58,781 nucleotides of DNA, taken from Actinokineospora pegani. Lineage in GTDB: Bacteria > Actinomycetota > Actinomycetes > Mycobacteriales > Pseudonocardiaceae. A program made the translations under genes and the position numbers. Below are positions 8,540-16,938 of this stretch, piece by piece. Numbering within the stretch: position 1 is the first letter of the stretch; the number at the start of each line of letters is the position of its first letter. Below the pieces are notes generated by a model. That model made no database searches. It was not told where the DNA came from and saw only the letters and a list, made by a program, of their open reading frames with translations. The stretch spans positions 1 through 58,781 of the forward strand of contig NZ_WHOL01000070.1 of the NCBI RefSeq assembly GCF_009745975.1, written 5' to 3'.

Positions 8540-8803
8540 GTGGCTGACTCGGTCGGGATCGGGCGGGCCGGGGCGCTGCACGCGTTCTTCACCCCGTCGG
8601 AGGTGCCCGTGGTGACGGTGTGGCCGCCCTGGTGCCGGGCGGGCGCTGGGCGGGCCGCGCGGTGGACGCTGGCCGCGCACGGCCAGGCCCACCTCGGCGG
8701 GGACCTGGTGGTGGTGTCCGACGTGGAGCACCACCTGGCCGCGCGGCTGGCCGCCGCGCGCGCCGTGGACGACGCCGTGCTCAGGGGGAGGAGGCCGCGA
8801 TGA
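8540..8803 (+). CDS. Small conserved-position protein of unknown function
   Basis: An 87-residue protein starting with GTG one base after the previous stop and ending in a four-base ATGA overlap with the MFS gene. Such tight packing strongly supports a real gene. I do not recognise the family. It has a hydrophobic N-terminal half with SEVPVVTVWPPW and a single Cys, then a segment reading HLGGDLVVVSDVEHHLAARLA, and a basic tail. No signal peptide is clear. It could be a small accessory subunit of the FMN or synthetase enzyme; that is inference from position only. Confidence 0.6.
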   Translation: MADSVGIGRAGALHAFFTPSEVPVVTVWPPWCRAGAGRAARWTLAAHGQAHLGGDLVVVSDVEHHLAARLAAARAVDDAVLRGRRPR

Positions 8804-10008
8804 CCGCCGTGCGTGGTGAACAGGTCCGGGAGCGGACCGACTGGCCCCGGATGGGGACCCTGGTCAGCGGGCAGGCGGTGTCGCTGATCGGCGACAGCAT
8901 GCTGTCGATCGCGCTGTCCTGGAGCGCGGTTCGCCTGGGCGGCGCGGGCGCGGTCACCCTGCTGATGCTGTGCTCGACGCTGCCCAAGGCCGTGATGCTG
9001 CTGGTCGGCGGGGCGGTCGCGGACGCGCTCGGGCCGCGGTTCACCCTGCTGCGCACCACCTCCGGGCGCGTGGTGCTGCTGGCGCTGGGCGCGGTCGGGG
9101 TGCTGGTGGCCGAGTCGCTGCCGGTGCTGGCGGTGATCGCCGTCGTCGAGGGCGTGCTGCTCGGACTGGGCGGGCCGTCGTTCGGCACGATCCTGCCCCG
9201 GCTGGCCTCGGGCGACGACCTGCTGCGCGCCAACTCCGGGTACTCCACGGTCACCCGGCTCGCCCCGATCCTCGGCGCCCCGCTCGGCGCCGCGCTGATC
9301 GCCGTGGGCCACCTGTGGATGGCCATGGCGGTGGTGTCGCTGACCTGCGCGGTGGCCCTGGCGTGCCTGGCGCACGTGACCCGGGGGATGCGGGCGCGGC
9401 CCGACCCGGCCAGGACCCCGCTGCTGCGGCGCTCCCTCGACGGGTTCCGGGTGCTGGGCCGCTCGACGCGGCTGCGCAGGCTGTTCGTCTCCTCGTTCCT
9501 CATCGACTTCTGCTTCGGCTGGCCGCTGCTGGCCGCGGTCCCCCTGCTGGCCGTCGAGCGCGGCTGGGGCGTGGGCGCGGTGGGCTCGGTGATCGCCGCG
9601 TTCAGCGGCGGCGCGCTGGCCTCGACCGCCCTCGGGGCCGCTGTCGCGCACCGGCTGCCGCTGTTCGCCCGGCTGGTCGTGAGCGGGTTCGTGCTGGCCG
9701 CGGCGCTGCTGGCGATGGCGTTCGCGCCGGACCCGGTCGTGCTGTCGGCCATCGCGTTCGGCGCCGGGGCCGCGTCCGGCTTCAACGGCCCGGCGACCGT
9801 CACCCTGTTCCAGGCCGCCGCCCCACCGGGGCAGATGGGCTCGGCGATGGCGGCGCTGGCGCTGGCCGGGATCGGCACCGCGCCGTTCTCCGCCGCCGTG
9901 TTCGGCGGGTTGGCGCTGCTGGTCGGGGTGCAGGCGACCTGGGTGACCTGCGGGGTGATCGCCTTCGCGGGACCGGTGGTCGGGATCCTCGCGCTGCGGA
10001 CGCGGTAG
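8800..10008 (+). CDS. MFS transporter (probable exporter)
   Basis: A 402-residue major facilitator protein with about twelve hydrophobic segments. Its N-terminus reads WPRMGTLVSGQAVSLIGDSM, typical of the EntS/drug-exporter type MFS (MFS_3). A GGAVADALGPR loop between TM2 and TM3 corresponds to the MFS signature GxLaDrxGrR. It starts inside the previous gene (ATGA overlap) and is the last gene of the glutamate-mutase operon. Export of the peptide or of an amino-acid product is the probable role. Confidence 0.9.
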   Translation: MTAVRGEQVRERTDWPRMGTLVSGQAVSLIGDSMLSIALSWSAVRLGGAGAVTLLMLCSTLPKAVMLLVGGAVADALGPRFTLLRTTSGRVVLLALGAVGVLVAESLPVLAVIAVVEGVLLGLGGPSFGTILPRLASGDDLLRANSGYSTVTRLAPILGAPLGAALIAVGHLWMAMAVVSLTCAVALACLAHVTRGMRARPDPARTPLLRRSLDGFRVLGRSTRLRRLFVSSFLIDFCFGWPLLAAVPLLAVERGWGVGAVGSVIAAFSGGALASTALGAAVAHRLPLFARLVVSGFVLAAALLAMAFAPDPVVLSAIAFGAGAASGFNGPATVTLFQAAAPPGQMGSAMAALALAGIGTAPFSAAVFGGLALLVGVQATWVTCGVIAFAGPVVGILALRTR

Positions 10009-10020
10009 CCGGGGTTGCGG

Positions 10021-10036
10021 GGACCCCGCGGGGTCC
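10021..10036 (+). terminator. Palindromic hairpin after the MFS gene
   Basis: GGACCCCGCGGGGTCC is a perfect 16-base palindrome that can fold with a CGCG loop. It lies 12 bases after the MFS stop and 14 bases before the first LLM gene. It may end the biosynthetic operon or act as a weak attenuator; there is no T tract. Confidence 0.4.
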
Positions 10037-10049
10037 GGAGAGTGGGGGT

Positions 10050-10898
10050 GTGCGCTACTCGGTCAACATCCCCAACTTCGGAGACTTCGCGGACCCGCGG
10101 GCGGTGGCGGACCTCGCCGCCGCGGCCGAACGGGCGGGGTGGGACGGCCTGTTCGTCTGGGACCACCTGCGCGGGTTCCGGCAACCCCGGCCCGAGGTCG
10201 GGGACCCGTGGGTCCTGCTGACCGCCGCCGCCCTGGCCACCTCGACGCTGACCATCGGCACGCTCGTCACCCCCGTCGCCCGGCGCCGCCCGCACCAACT
10301 GGCCCGCGTGGTCACCACCCTCGACCGGCTCACCGGCGGGCGCGTGGTCCTCGGCGCCGGGCTGGGCGCGCCGCTGGACGAGGAGTTCGGCGCCTACGGC
10401 GAGCCCACCGACCCGAAGGTCGTCGCCGCGCTGCTCGACGAGGGCTTGGACCTGCTCAACCGGTACTGGAGCGGCGAGACCGTCACCCACGACGGCCCGG
10501 CGCACAAGGTCGACGGTGTGCGGCTGCTCCCGACGCCGGTGCAGCGGCCGAGGGTGCCGGTCTGGGTCGCGGGCTACTGGCCCAACAAGCCGCCGATGCG
10601 CCGGGCCGCGCGGTGGGACGGTGTCGCGCCCATGTTCGCCGACGCCGACCACGGGTTCGCGCCGTCGGTGGCCGCCGTGCGCGACCTGGTCGACTACGTC
10701 GGCTCGCACCGCGAGGGCGGCGGGCGCTTCGACGTGGTGGTCGGCGGGGCGACGCCGCTGACCGGGGGCGTCGACGTCGTGGGGCCGCTCGCCGAGGCGG
10801 GCGCGACCTGGTGGGACGAGCGGGTGCCGGTGGACAGCCCGGACCTGGACCGGCTCGACGCGGTGCTGCGCCGGGTCGAGGCGGGGCCGCCGCGCTAA
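10050..10898 (+). CDS. LLM-class (F420-family) oxidoreductase, copy 1
   Basis: A 282-residue luciferase-like monooxygenase-fold protein. It starts VRYSVNIPNFGDFADPRAV and has LFVWDHL, ATSTLTIGTLVTPVARRRPH and LTGGRVVLGAGLGAP, all standard for F420- or FMN-dependent LLM enzymes. A second gene with nearly the same length and most of the same residues follows 39 bases downstream, so the two are a recent tandem duplication. The start is the GTG directly before CGC TAC in both copies, preceded by a G-rich AGTGGGGG stretch. The substrate is unknown. Confidence 0.9.
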   Translation: MRYSVNIPNFGDFADPRAVADLAAAAERAGWDGLFVWDHLRGFRQPRPEVGDPWVLLTAAALATSTLTIGTLVTPVARRRPHQLARVVTTLDRLTGGRVVLGAGLGAPLDEEFGAYGEPTDPKVVAALLDEGLDLLNRYWSGETVTHDGPAHKVDGVRLLPTPVQRPRVPVWVAGYWPNKPPMRRAARWDGVAPMFADADHGFAPSVAAVRDLVDYVGSHREGGGRFDVVVGGATPLTGGVDVVGPLAEAGATWWDERVPVDSPDLDRLDAVLRRVEAGPPR

Positions 10899-10937
10899 TC
10901 CGATTGCGGTGGGGCTCGGCGGGGCCCACAGTGGGGT

Positions 10938-11786
10938 GTGCGCTACTCGGTGAACATCCCCAACTTCGGCGACTTCGCGGACGCGCGCGCGGTGGCGCGG
11001 GTGGCGGCCGCGGCGGAGCAGGCGGGGTGGGACGGCCTGTTCGTGTGGGACCATGTCGTGCACATCAAGGCCAAGCGCCGCGCGCTGGGCGACCCGTGGA
11101 TCCTGCTGGCCGCCGCCGCGCTGGCCACCTCGACGCTGACCCTCGGCACGCTCGTCACCCCGGTCGCCCGCCGCCGCCCGCACCAGGTGGCGCGCCAGGT
11201 CGCCACCCTCGACCACCTCACCGGCGGCCGGGTCGTGCTCGGCGCCGGGCTCGGGGCCCCGCTGGCCGACGAGTTCGGCGCGTTCGGTGAGCCGACCGAC
11301 CCGGTCGCCCTGGCCGGGCTGCTGGACGAGGGGCTGGAGCTGATCGACCGCTACTGGACCGGCGAGCCCGTCACCCACTCCGGCCCGCACTTCCGGGTGG
11401 ACGACGTCGCCCTCCTGCCCACCCCGGTCCAGCGCCCGCGCGTGCCGGTCTGGGTGGCGGGCTACTGGCCCAACAAGCCGCCGATGCGCCGCGCCGCGCG
11501 CTGGGACGGCGTCGTCCCGATGTTCCTCTCGGCCCGGCACGGGGTCTTCCCGCCCGTGGCGCAACTGCGCGACCTCGTCGACTACATCGGCGAGCGGCGA
11601 CCAGGCAGCGGCCCCTTCGACGTCGTGGTGGGCGGCCCGACCCCGCCGACCGGCGGGGCCGACCTCGTCGCGCCCCTGGCCGCGGCCGGGGCGACCTGGT
11701 GGGACGAGCGGCTGCCCATGGACAGCCCCGACCAGGACAAGCTCGGGCCGGTGCTGCGCAGGGTCGAGGCCGGGCCGCCGCGCTGA
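10938..11786 (+). CDS. LLM-class (F420-family) oxidoreductase, copy 2
   Basis: A 282-residue paralogue of the preceding gene with the same N-terminus (RYSVNIPNFGDFADARAV) and shared long blocks such as VWVAGYWPNKPPMRRAARW. Copy 1 has HLRGFRQPRPEVGDPW where copy 2 has HVVHIKAKRRALGDPW. This is a change in the loop after the DH motif, where LLM enzymes contact substrate, so the copies may act on different substrates. Same GTG start context. Probably co-transcribed with copy 1. Confidence 0.9.
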   Translation: MRYSVNIPNFGDFADARAVARVAAAAEQAGWDGLFVWDHVVHIKAKRRALGDPWILLAAAALATSTLTLGTLVTPVARRRPHQVARQVATLDHLTGGRVVLGAGLGAPLADEFGAFGEPTDPVALAGLLDEGLELIDRYWTGEPVTHSGPHFRVDDVALLPTPVQRPRVPVWVAGYWPNKPPMRRAARWDGVVPMFLSARHGVFPPVAQLRDLVDYIGERRPGSGPFDVVVGGPTPPTGGADLVAPLAAAGATWWDERLPMDSPDQDKLGPVLRRVEAGPPR

Positions 11787-11876
11787 GTGCGAGAATCCAC
11801 CGGGCCACGGGTGTAGGGATCGCGGGCCTGGCTCCGACCCCCTGGCGAACCCCGAGCGGAGCACCAGGAGGAACCC

Positions 11877-12245
11877 GTGAAGTTTCTGTTGATCATGCAC
11901 ATGAACCCGGCCGTGTGGGACGGGCTGACCGAGGCCGAGCGCAAGGCCGTCATGGCCGGGCACGAGGGCTTCATCACCGAGGTCACCGAGTCCGGCGAGC
12001 TGCTCGGCACCCAGGCCCTCGGCGACCCGTCGACCAGCGCGGTCGTCCGGGTCCGCGACGGCGTGCCGGTGGTGACCGATGGCCCGTACGCGGAGGTCAA
12101 GGAGTACCTCGGCGGCTTCTACCACATCGATGTCGACAGCCGCGAGCGCGCGCTGGAGCTGGCGGCGAAGATCCCGGACGCGGCCGTCGACGGCCTCGGC
12201 GTCGAGGTCCGGCCGGTGATGTTCGCAGCGGGCCCGGACCTGTGA
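11877..12245 (+). CDS. YCII-related DGPF-domain protein, ECF42 partner
   Basis: A 122-residue protein starting MKFLLIMHMNPAVW with the DGPF-type motif TDGPYAEVKEYLGGFYHIDV near residue 70-90. These small ferredoxin-like-fold proteins are conserved neighbours of ECF42 sigma factors, and that is the arrangement here: the stop overlaps the sigma-factor GTG as GTGA. GTG start with an AGGAGGAA ribosome binding site. Its biochemical role in the family is not settled. Confidence 0.9.
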   Translation: MKFLLIMHMNPAVWDGLTEAERKAVMAGHEGFITEVTESGELLGTQALGDPSTSAVVRVRDGVPVVTDGPYAEVKEYLGGFYHIDVDSRERALELAAKIPDAAVDGLGVEVRPVMFAAGPDL

Positions 12246-13456
12246 GCCGGGCGGTCGGGGACCTGGTGCGCGAGCTGGCGCCCCGGGTCCTCGGCCTGCT
12301 CGTGCGCAGGCACGGCCGGTTCGACATGTGCGAGGACGCCGTCCAGGAGGCCCTGCTCGCCGCGGGCGCCCAGTGGCCGCGCGACGGCGTGCCGGACAAC
12401 CCGTGGGGCTGGCTGGTCGCGGTGGCCTCGCACAAGGTGGTCGACGCCTTCCGCGCGGAGGCGGCCAGGACCCGGCGCGAGGCCGCCGTCGCGGCCATGG
12501 AGCCGGTCGAGGCGCCGCTGGTCCCGGACGCGGACGACACGCTGTCGCTGCTGTTGCTCTGCTGCCACCCCGAGCTGACCGAGCCCTCCCAGGTCGCCCT
12601 GACGCTGCGCGCCGTCGGCGGGCTCACCACGGCCCAGATCGCGCGGGCCTTCCTGGTCCCCGAGGCGACGATGGGGCAGCGCATCACCCGGGCGAAGGCC
12701 AAGATCCGCCAGGCCGGGTTCGGCGGGGCGGGCGGCCCGGAGCGGGTCCGGGCCGTGCTGCACGTGCTCTACCTGATCTTCAACGAGGGCCACACGGCGT
12801 CCTCGGGCACGGCGCTGCACAACGTCGAACTGTCCGCCGAGGCGATCCGGGTGACCCGCCTGGCCCACCACCTGCTGCCCGCCGACGGCGAGGTCGCGGG
12901 CCTGATGGCGCTCATGCTGCTCACCGACGCCCGGCGCCGCGCCCGCACCCGGCCGGACGGGTCGCTGGTGCCGCTGGCCGAGCAGGACCGGTCGTCGTGG
13001 GACCGGGAGCAGATCGCCGAGGGCACCCTGCTCATCGAGCGCACCATGGCCACCGCGGCCCTGGGGCCCTTCCAGGTGCAGGCGGCGATCGCGGCTCTGC
13101 ACGCGGAGGCGCCGAGCACTGCTGCCACGGACTGGGCGCAGATCGCCGTGCTCTACGGGATCTTGGAACGGCTGGCGCCCGGGCCGGTGGTGACCCTGAA
13201 CCGGGCCGTGGCCGTCGCCGAGGCCTCCGGGCCCGCGGCCGGGTTGCGGTTGCTCGCCTCGGTGGCGGCCGAGCTGGGCGGGCACCACCGGTTCGCCGCC
13301 GTGCGGGGACACCTGTTGGAGATGGCGGGGGACACCGAGTCGGCGCGGGAGGCGTACCGGACGGCCGCGCGGCTCACGCTGAGCCTGCCGGAGCGCCTGC
13401 ACCTGGAGTCCCGAGCCGCCCGCCTGGGTCTTGGGGACGGCGCCGGGGCGGGGTGA
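12242..13456 (+). CDS. ECF RNA polymerase sigma factor, ECF42 type with C-terminal extension
   Basis: A 404-residue sigma-70-family factor. Region 2 (residues about 5-75) includes FDMCEDAVQEALLAA and NPWGWLVAVASHKVVD, and region 4 (about 115-165) carries the helix-turn-helix LTTAQIARAFLVPEATMGQRI. The long C-terminal part has the hallmark YLIFNEGH and helical repeat-like segments. This length and the DGPF neighbour identify the ECF42 group, in which the C-terminal extension, not a separate anti-sigma factor, is thought to control activity. No anti-sigma gene is nearby. It is co-transcribed with the DGPF gene. Confidence 0.92.
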   Translation: MSRAVGDLVRELAPRVLGLLVRRHGRFDMCEDAVQEALLAAGAQWPRDGVPDNPWGWLVAVASHKVVDAFRAEAARTRREAAVAAMEPVEAPLVPDADDTLSLLLLCCHPELTEPSQVALTLRAVGGLTTAQIARAFLVPEATMGQRITRAKAKIRQAGFGGAGGPERVRAVLHVLYLIFNEGHTASSGTALHNVELSAEAIRVTRLAHHLLPADGEVAGLMALMLLTDARRRARTRPDGSLVPLAEQDRSSWDREQIAEGTLLIERTMATAALGPFQVQAAIAALHAEAPSTAATDWAQIAVLYGILERLAPGPVVTLNRAVAVAEASGPAAGLRLLASVAAELGGHHRFAAVRGHLLEMAGDTESAREAYRTAARLTLSLPERLHLESRAARLGLGDGAGAG

Positions 13457-13808
13457 GGGGCCGGCCGCCCGGGCGGCCGAGGACCCGCGCGAGCCGTCGG
13501 CTCCGCGCACCCGATGACCACGCCGCCCCGAACCTGTGCCGGTCGAGGCCTGGATGCCGCACCCGTCGGCCAACGGCGGGTCGACGAGCAGGTGCGCGAA
13601 CGCGATCTGGCCGGGCGGGGTTGACCACCGCGCGCAGGCGCGTCAGCCGGGTGTGCCACGGACCCGGGGCGGCCGACCGGCCCAGCCGGGTGCGGGGGTG
13701 AGCACGACCGCGGGATCGGCGCGCGCCTCGACCAGCGAGGCGCACAGGCCTCGGCCGTGGCGTGGAAGAGCCCCGGATCGGCCCTGGGAGGAGACCACCC
13801 GGCGCTTG
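13457..13808. other. Gene-free stretch, possible decayed coding remnant
   Basis: There is no convincing intact gene between the ECF42 stop and the DMT transporter. On the minus strand short stretches look protein-like in different frames: LVEARADPAVVLTPAPGW in one and GQIAFAHLLVDPPLADG in another, about 13550-13760. That pattern would fit a degenerate, frameshifted gene. I cannot name the family. Confidence 0.3.
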
Positions 13809-13814
13809 TACGGT
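13809..13814 (+). promoter_or_regulatory. Likely leaderless -10 element (TACGGT) of the DMT transporter
   Basis: TACGGT fits TANNNT and ends six bases before the ATG at 13821, with no Shine-Dalgarno sequence between. The same hexamer at the same kind of spacing occurs before the TetR gene at 24879. Confidence 0.45.
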
Positions 13815-13820
13815 CCGGGA

Positions 13821-14747
13821 ATGCTTCGGGGGAGCGCGTTCGCCGCCTTGGCGATGATCATGGTGGGCAGTTCGGTCGCGGTGGTCGGCCTGCTCAGGGA
13901 CTTCCCGGTCCACGCGGGTCAAGCCCTGCGGTTCGGCCTGGCCGCGGTGCTGCTGCTGATCGTGCTCAAGGCGCTGCGACGGCGCGGTGGTCAGGCTCCC
14001 CCGAGGGTCGCCGCGGCTGACTGGGTCCGCGTCACCGTGCTGGCCGCGCTGGGGATGGTCGGGTTCAACGTCGCGCTGACGGAGGCGGGCAAGCACACCG
14101 ACCCGGCGCTGGTCGGGGTGATCGTGGGGTGCGCGCCGATCGTCATTACGCTGGTCAGCCCGCTGGTGGCGCGCGGTCGGCCGACCGGGCGGCTGGTGCT
14201 CGCGGGCGTCGTGGTCGCGGCGGGGGCGGCGGTCGCGCACGGCTTCGGGTTGGGCGGGAGTGCCCTGGGAGTCCTGCTGTCGGTGTGCGCGCTGCTGGGC
14301 GAGGTCGCGTTCGCGCTCGTGGCCGCGCCGCTGCTGCCCCGGCTCGGGGCGCTGCGGGTGTCCACCTGCGCGTGCGTGGCGGCGGTCCCGCTGTGCCTGG
14401 TGGGGGTGGTGGTCACCGGGGAGGTCGCGCGGCCGGACGGGACCGAGGTGCTGGCGCTGCTGTGGCTCGCGGGGGCGGTCACCGCGTGCGCCTACGTCTG
14501 CTGGTTCACCGCCGTGGCGGCCATCGGCCCGGAGCGGGCGGGGCTGTTCACCAGCCTGGTGCCCGTCAGCGCCGTCGCCCTCACCGCCGTGCTCGGCGTC
14601 GGGGACCCGACCCTGGGCCACGTGCTCGGCGCGGCCTTCGTCCTCGCGGGTCTGCTCATCGGCATGTGGGCCGCGCCCGACACGCGACCTAGCGGCTCGA
14701 TGCGGCGGGGAGCTCCTTGGGCTGGTCCTCGTCGGTTGTCGCCTTGA
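13821..14747 (+). CDS. EamA/DMT-superfamily transporter
   Basis: A 308-residue membrane protein with about ten hydrophobic helices in two EamA repeats. Typical features are LRFGLAAVLLLIVLKAL in TM2, the IVGCAPIVITLVSPL helix, and AIGPERAGLFTSLVPVSAV in the second repeat, as in RhaT/YdcZ-type drug and metabolite exporters. ATG at 13821 begins just before TM1. The last 59 bases overlap the 3' end of the convergent MmpL gene, so the C-terminal tail (after DTRPS) is read antisense to it. The cargo is unknown. Confidence 0.88.
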   Translation: MLRGSAFAALAMIMVGSSVAVVGLLRDFPVHAGQALRFGLAAVLLLIVLKALRRRGGQAPPRVAAADWVRVTVLAALGMVGFNVALTEAGKHTDPALVGVIVGCAPIVITLVSPLVARGRPTGRLVLAGVVVAAGAAVAHGFGLGGSALGVLLSVCALLGEVAFALVAAPLLPRLGALRVSTCACVAAVPLCLVGVVVTGEVARPDGTEVLALLWLAGAVTACAYVCWFTAVAAIGPERAGLFTSLVPVSAVALTAVLGVGDPTLGHVLGAAFVLAGLLIGMWAAPDTRPSGSMRRGAPWAGPRRLSP

Positions 14748-16938
14748 ACCAGTCGAAGGGGCCGGTGGGCAGTTCGGGGTCTTCGAGGCGGTGGCTGTGG
14801 CCGGTCCCCTCGACGTCGAGGCGGGGCAGGATCCGGTTGACCCACTCGGGCAGCCACCAGTTGGCCTTGCCGAAGATGGTCATGACGGCGGGGACCAGGG
14901 CGATGCGGATGATGACCGCGTCCAGCAGGACCGCGACCGTCAGGCCCAGGCCGGACTCCTGCACGACGCGTTCCCCGGTGGTCACGAAGGACACGAAGAC
15001 CAGGGCCATGATCAGGGCGGCGGCGGTGATCGTGCGGCCGGTGGCGGCGAGGCCGTTGACCGTGGCCTCCACGGTGTCGCCCCGGCGGTGGTACTCCTCC
15101 TGGATCCGGCTGACCAGGAACACCTCGTAGTCCATCGATAGGCCGAATAGACCCGCGAAGAGGAACACCGGGATGTAGGGCTCGATCGGGCCGGTGTCGG
15201 CGATGCCGAACCAGCCCCACTGGAACACCGCGACCAGCACGCCGAACATCGCCGCGGCGGCGAGCAGGTTCATCACCGCCGCGGTGAGCGGGATCAGGAT
15301 GCTGCGGAAGACCAGCACCAGCAGCAGGAACGAGATCGCCACGACGGTGAACAGGAACAGCGGCAGGCGGTCGGTGATGGCCTCGGAGAAGTCGGTCTGC
15401 ACGGCGGTCACACCGCCGACGTAGAGCTGGGCGCCGCTCGTGCCCGCGGCGGTCGGGATGACCTGGTTGCGCAGGTTGTCGACCAGGGCGCTGGTGGCCT
15501 CGTCCTGCGGGGACGCCTTCGGGTAGACGATGACGGCGGTGATCTGGCCGCCCTGCTTGGTCGGGGTGACCACCGGCGGCACGGCCTGCGCCACGTCGGG
15601 GTGGGTGGCCAGCTCGCGGTGGACCTTCTCGGCCGCGGCGCGCTCTTCCGGGGTGTCGGCGCGGCCGACGACGACCAGCGGGCCGGTGAAGCCGGGGCCG
15701 AAGCCCTCGGCCAGCATGTCGTAGGACTGCCTGCTGGTGGACTCCTCCTTGAGCAGGCCCGCGTCCGGGATGCCCAGGCGCAGCGAGAACACCGGGATCG
15801 TCATGATGCCGATGACCAGCAGCGCGAGCAGCGTGGACAGGTACGGCCTGCGGGTGACCGCCCGCGCCAGCGCGCCCCAGCGCCGCCCCTCGGGGAGCAC
15901 CTTGCGGTGGCGCAGGGACATGTCGCGGCGCACCGACGAGGACAGGATGCGCATTCCCAGCACCTTGAGCAGGGCGGGGAGCAGGGTCAGGGCGGCGAAC
16001 ATGGTCATCAGCACCGCGATGGAGGAGCTGATGGCGATGCCGTCGAGGAAGCTGATGCCGACGGTGAACTGGCCGAGCAGCGACACGCAGACGGTCACGC
16101 CCGCGAACAGCACGCTGCGCCCGGAGGTGGCCGCCGCCAGGGCCAGGGCGTCCTCCTGGCGGGCCCCGCCCACCAGGGCTTGTCTGTACCTGGTGACGAC
16201 GAAGAGGGCGTAGTCCACCCCGACGCCCAGGCCGAGCAGGATCACGATCTCCTGGCTGACCGTCGGCACGTCCATGACGTGGGTCATCAGCCCGACCACG
16301 CCGATCGCCGTGCCCACGGAGATCACCGCGGTGACGATCGGCACCAGCATCGAGAACAGCGACCCGAAGGTGAACAGCAGCACGATCGCTGCCGCGAGCA
16401 GGCCGAACCCGGCGTCGTCGAGGTTGGGCGGGCCGATCGTGCGGGTGGCGACCGCGCCGTCCACGGCGACCTTGAGCACCCCGCCCGAGGCGGCCTTGGC
16501 GGTCGCGACGAAGTTGTCGGCCTCCTCCTGGGTCAGGTCGTCGGCCTTGACGTCGAGGGTGACGGTGGCGAACGCGACCTGCTGCCCCGGCGAGATCTGC
16601 GCCCGCCCGGCCTCGGAGTAGGGGGAGACGACCGCGGCGACGTGCGGCAGCCTGGCGATCTCGGCCAGCATCGGCTCGACCCTGGCCTGCACCGACGGGT
16701 CCACGACGGACACCCCGTCGGTCTTGACCACGACCCGCTCCTGGGCGCCGCCGATCCCGCCGGCGCTGTCGGCCAGCAGGTCCTGGGCGGTGCTGCTGTC
16801 CGACGCGGGCAGGGCCAGCACGTCGCGGAAGTCGATGCCCGCCGACTGGGCCCCGTAGGTGGCCCCGGCCAGCACGGCGAGCCACAACACGATGACGAGT
16901 CGCGCGTGGCGGTAGCAGAAGATCGCGAGAGCCCGCAC
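14689..16938 (-). CDS. MmpL/RND-superfamily transporter
   Basis: A 749-residue MMPL-family membrane protein. TM1 lies at residues about 13-30, followed by a large periplasmic-type loop, a block of five to six helices around 190-370 (including VILLGLGVGVDYALFVVTRY with the GVDYALF core), a second loop and a second helical block at about 540-700 (LSMDYEVFLVSRIQEEY with the MDYEVF core). Actinobacterial MmpLs move lipids or other hydrophobic molecules with the proton motive force. GTG start. The TAG stop lies in the sequence CGACCTAG, which resembles the end of the dispersed repeats at 29891 and 49133. Confidence 0.93.
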   Translation of the reverse strand: MRALAIFCYRHARLVIVLWLAVLAGATYGAQSAGIDFRDVLALPASDSSTAQDLLADSAGGIGGAQERVVVKTDGVSVVDPSVQARVEPMLAEIARLPHVAAVVSPYSEAGRAQISPGQQVAFATVTLDVKADDLTQEEADNFVATAKAASGGVLKVAVDGAVATRTIGPPNLDDAGFGLLAAAIVLLFTFGSLFSMLVPIVTAVISVGTAIGVVGLMTHVMDVPTVSQEIVILLGLGVGVDYALFVVTRYRQALVGGARQEDALALAAATSGRSVLFAGVTVCVSLLGQFTVGISFLDGIAISSSIAVLMTMFAALTLLPALLKVLGMRILSSSVRRDMSLRHRKVLPEGRRWGALARAVTRRPYLSTLLALLVIGIMTIPVFSLRLGIPDAGLLKEESTSRQSYDMLAEGFGPGFTGPLVVVGRADTPEERAAAEKVHRELATHPDVAQAVPPVVTPTKQGGQITAVIVYPKASPQDEATSALVDNLRNQVIPTAAGTSGAQLYVGGVTAVQTDFSEAITDRLPLFLFTVVAISFLLLVLVFRSILIPLTAAVMNLLAAAAMFGVLVAVFQWGWFGIADTGPIEPYIPVFLFAGLFGLSMDYEVFLVSRIQEEYHRRGDTVEATVNGLAATGRTITAAALIMALVFVSFVTTGERVVQESGLGLTVAVLLDAVIIRIALVPAVMTIFGKANWWLPEWVNRILPRLDVEGTGHSHRLEDPELPTGPFDWFKATTDEDQPKELPAASSR

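Noticed and set aside
8781-12125. An 1114-codon open frame on the minus strand opposite the MFS and LLM genes.
   Set aside because: It is a by-product of high G+C: it lacks stops because the plus-strand genes have C/G-ending codons. Its translation is low-complexity His/Arg/Gly-rich and resembles no family.
12119-13573. A 484-codon minus-strand frame opposite the ECF42 sigma factor.
   Set aside because: Low-complexity Arg/Gly/His composition, and the opposite strand holds a recognised sigma factor.
14681-14695. A possible third copy of the dispersed repeat at the MmpL stop (CGACCTAG).
   Set aside because: Only eight bases match the repeat end and no partner end or shared body is present, so chance cannot be excluded.
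14492-16885. A 797-codon minus-strand frame inside the MmpL gene.
   Set aside because: It is a shadow of the MmpL gene in another frame, rich in Arg/Gly; the MmpL frame has clear membrane helices and family motifs.
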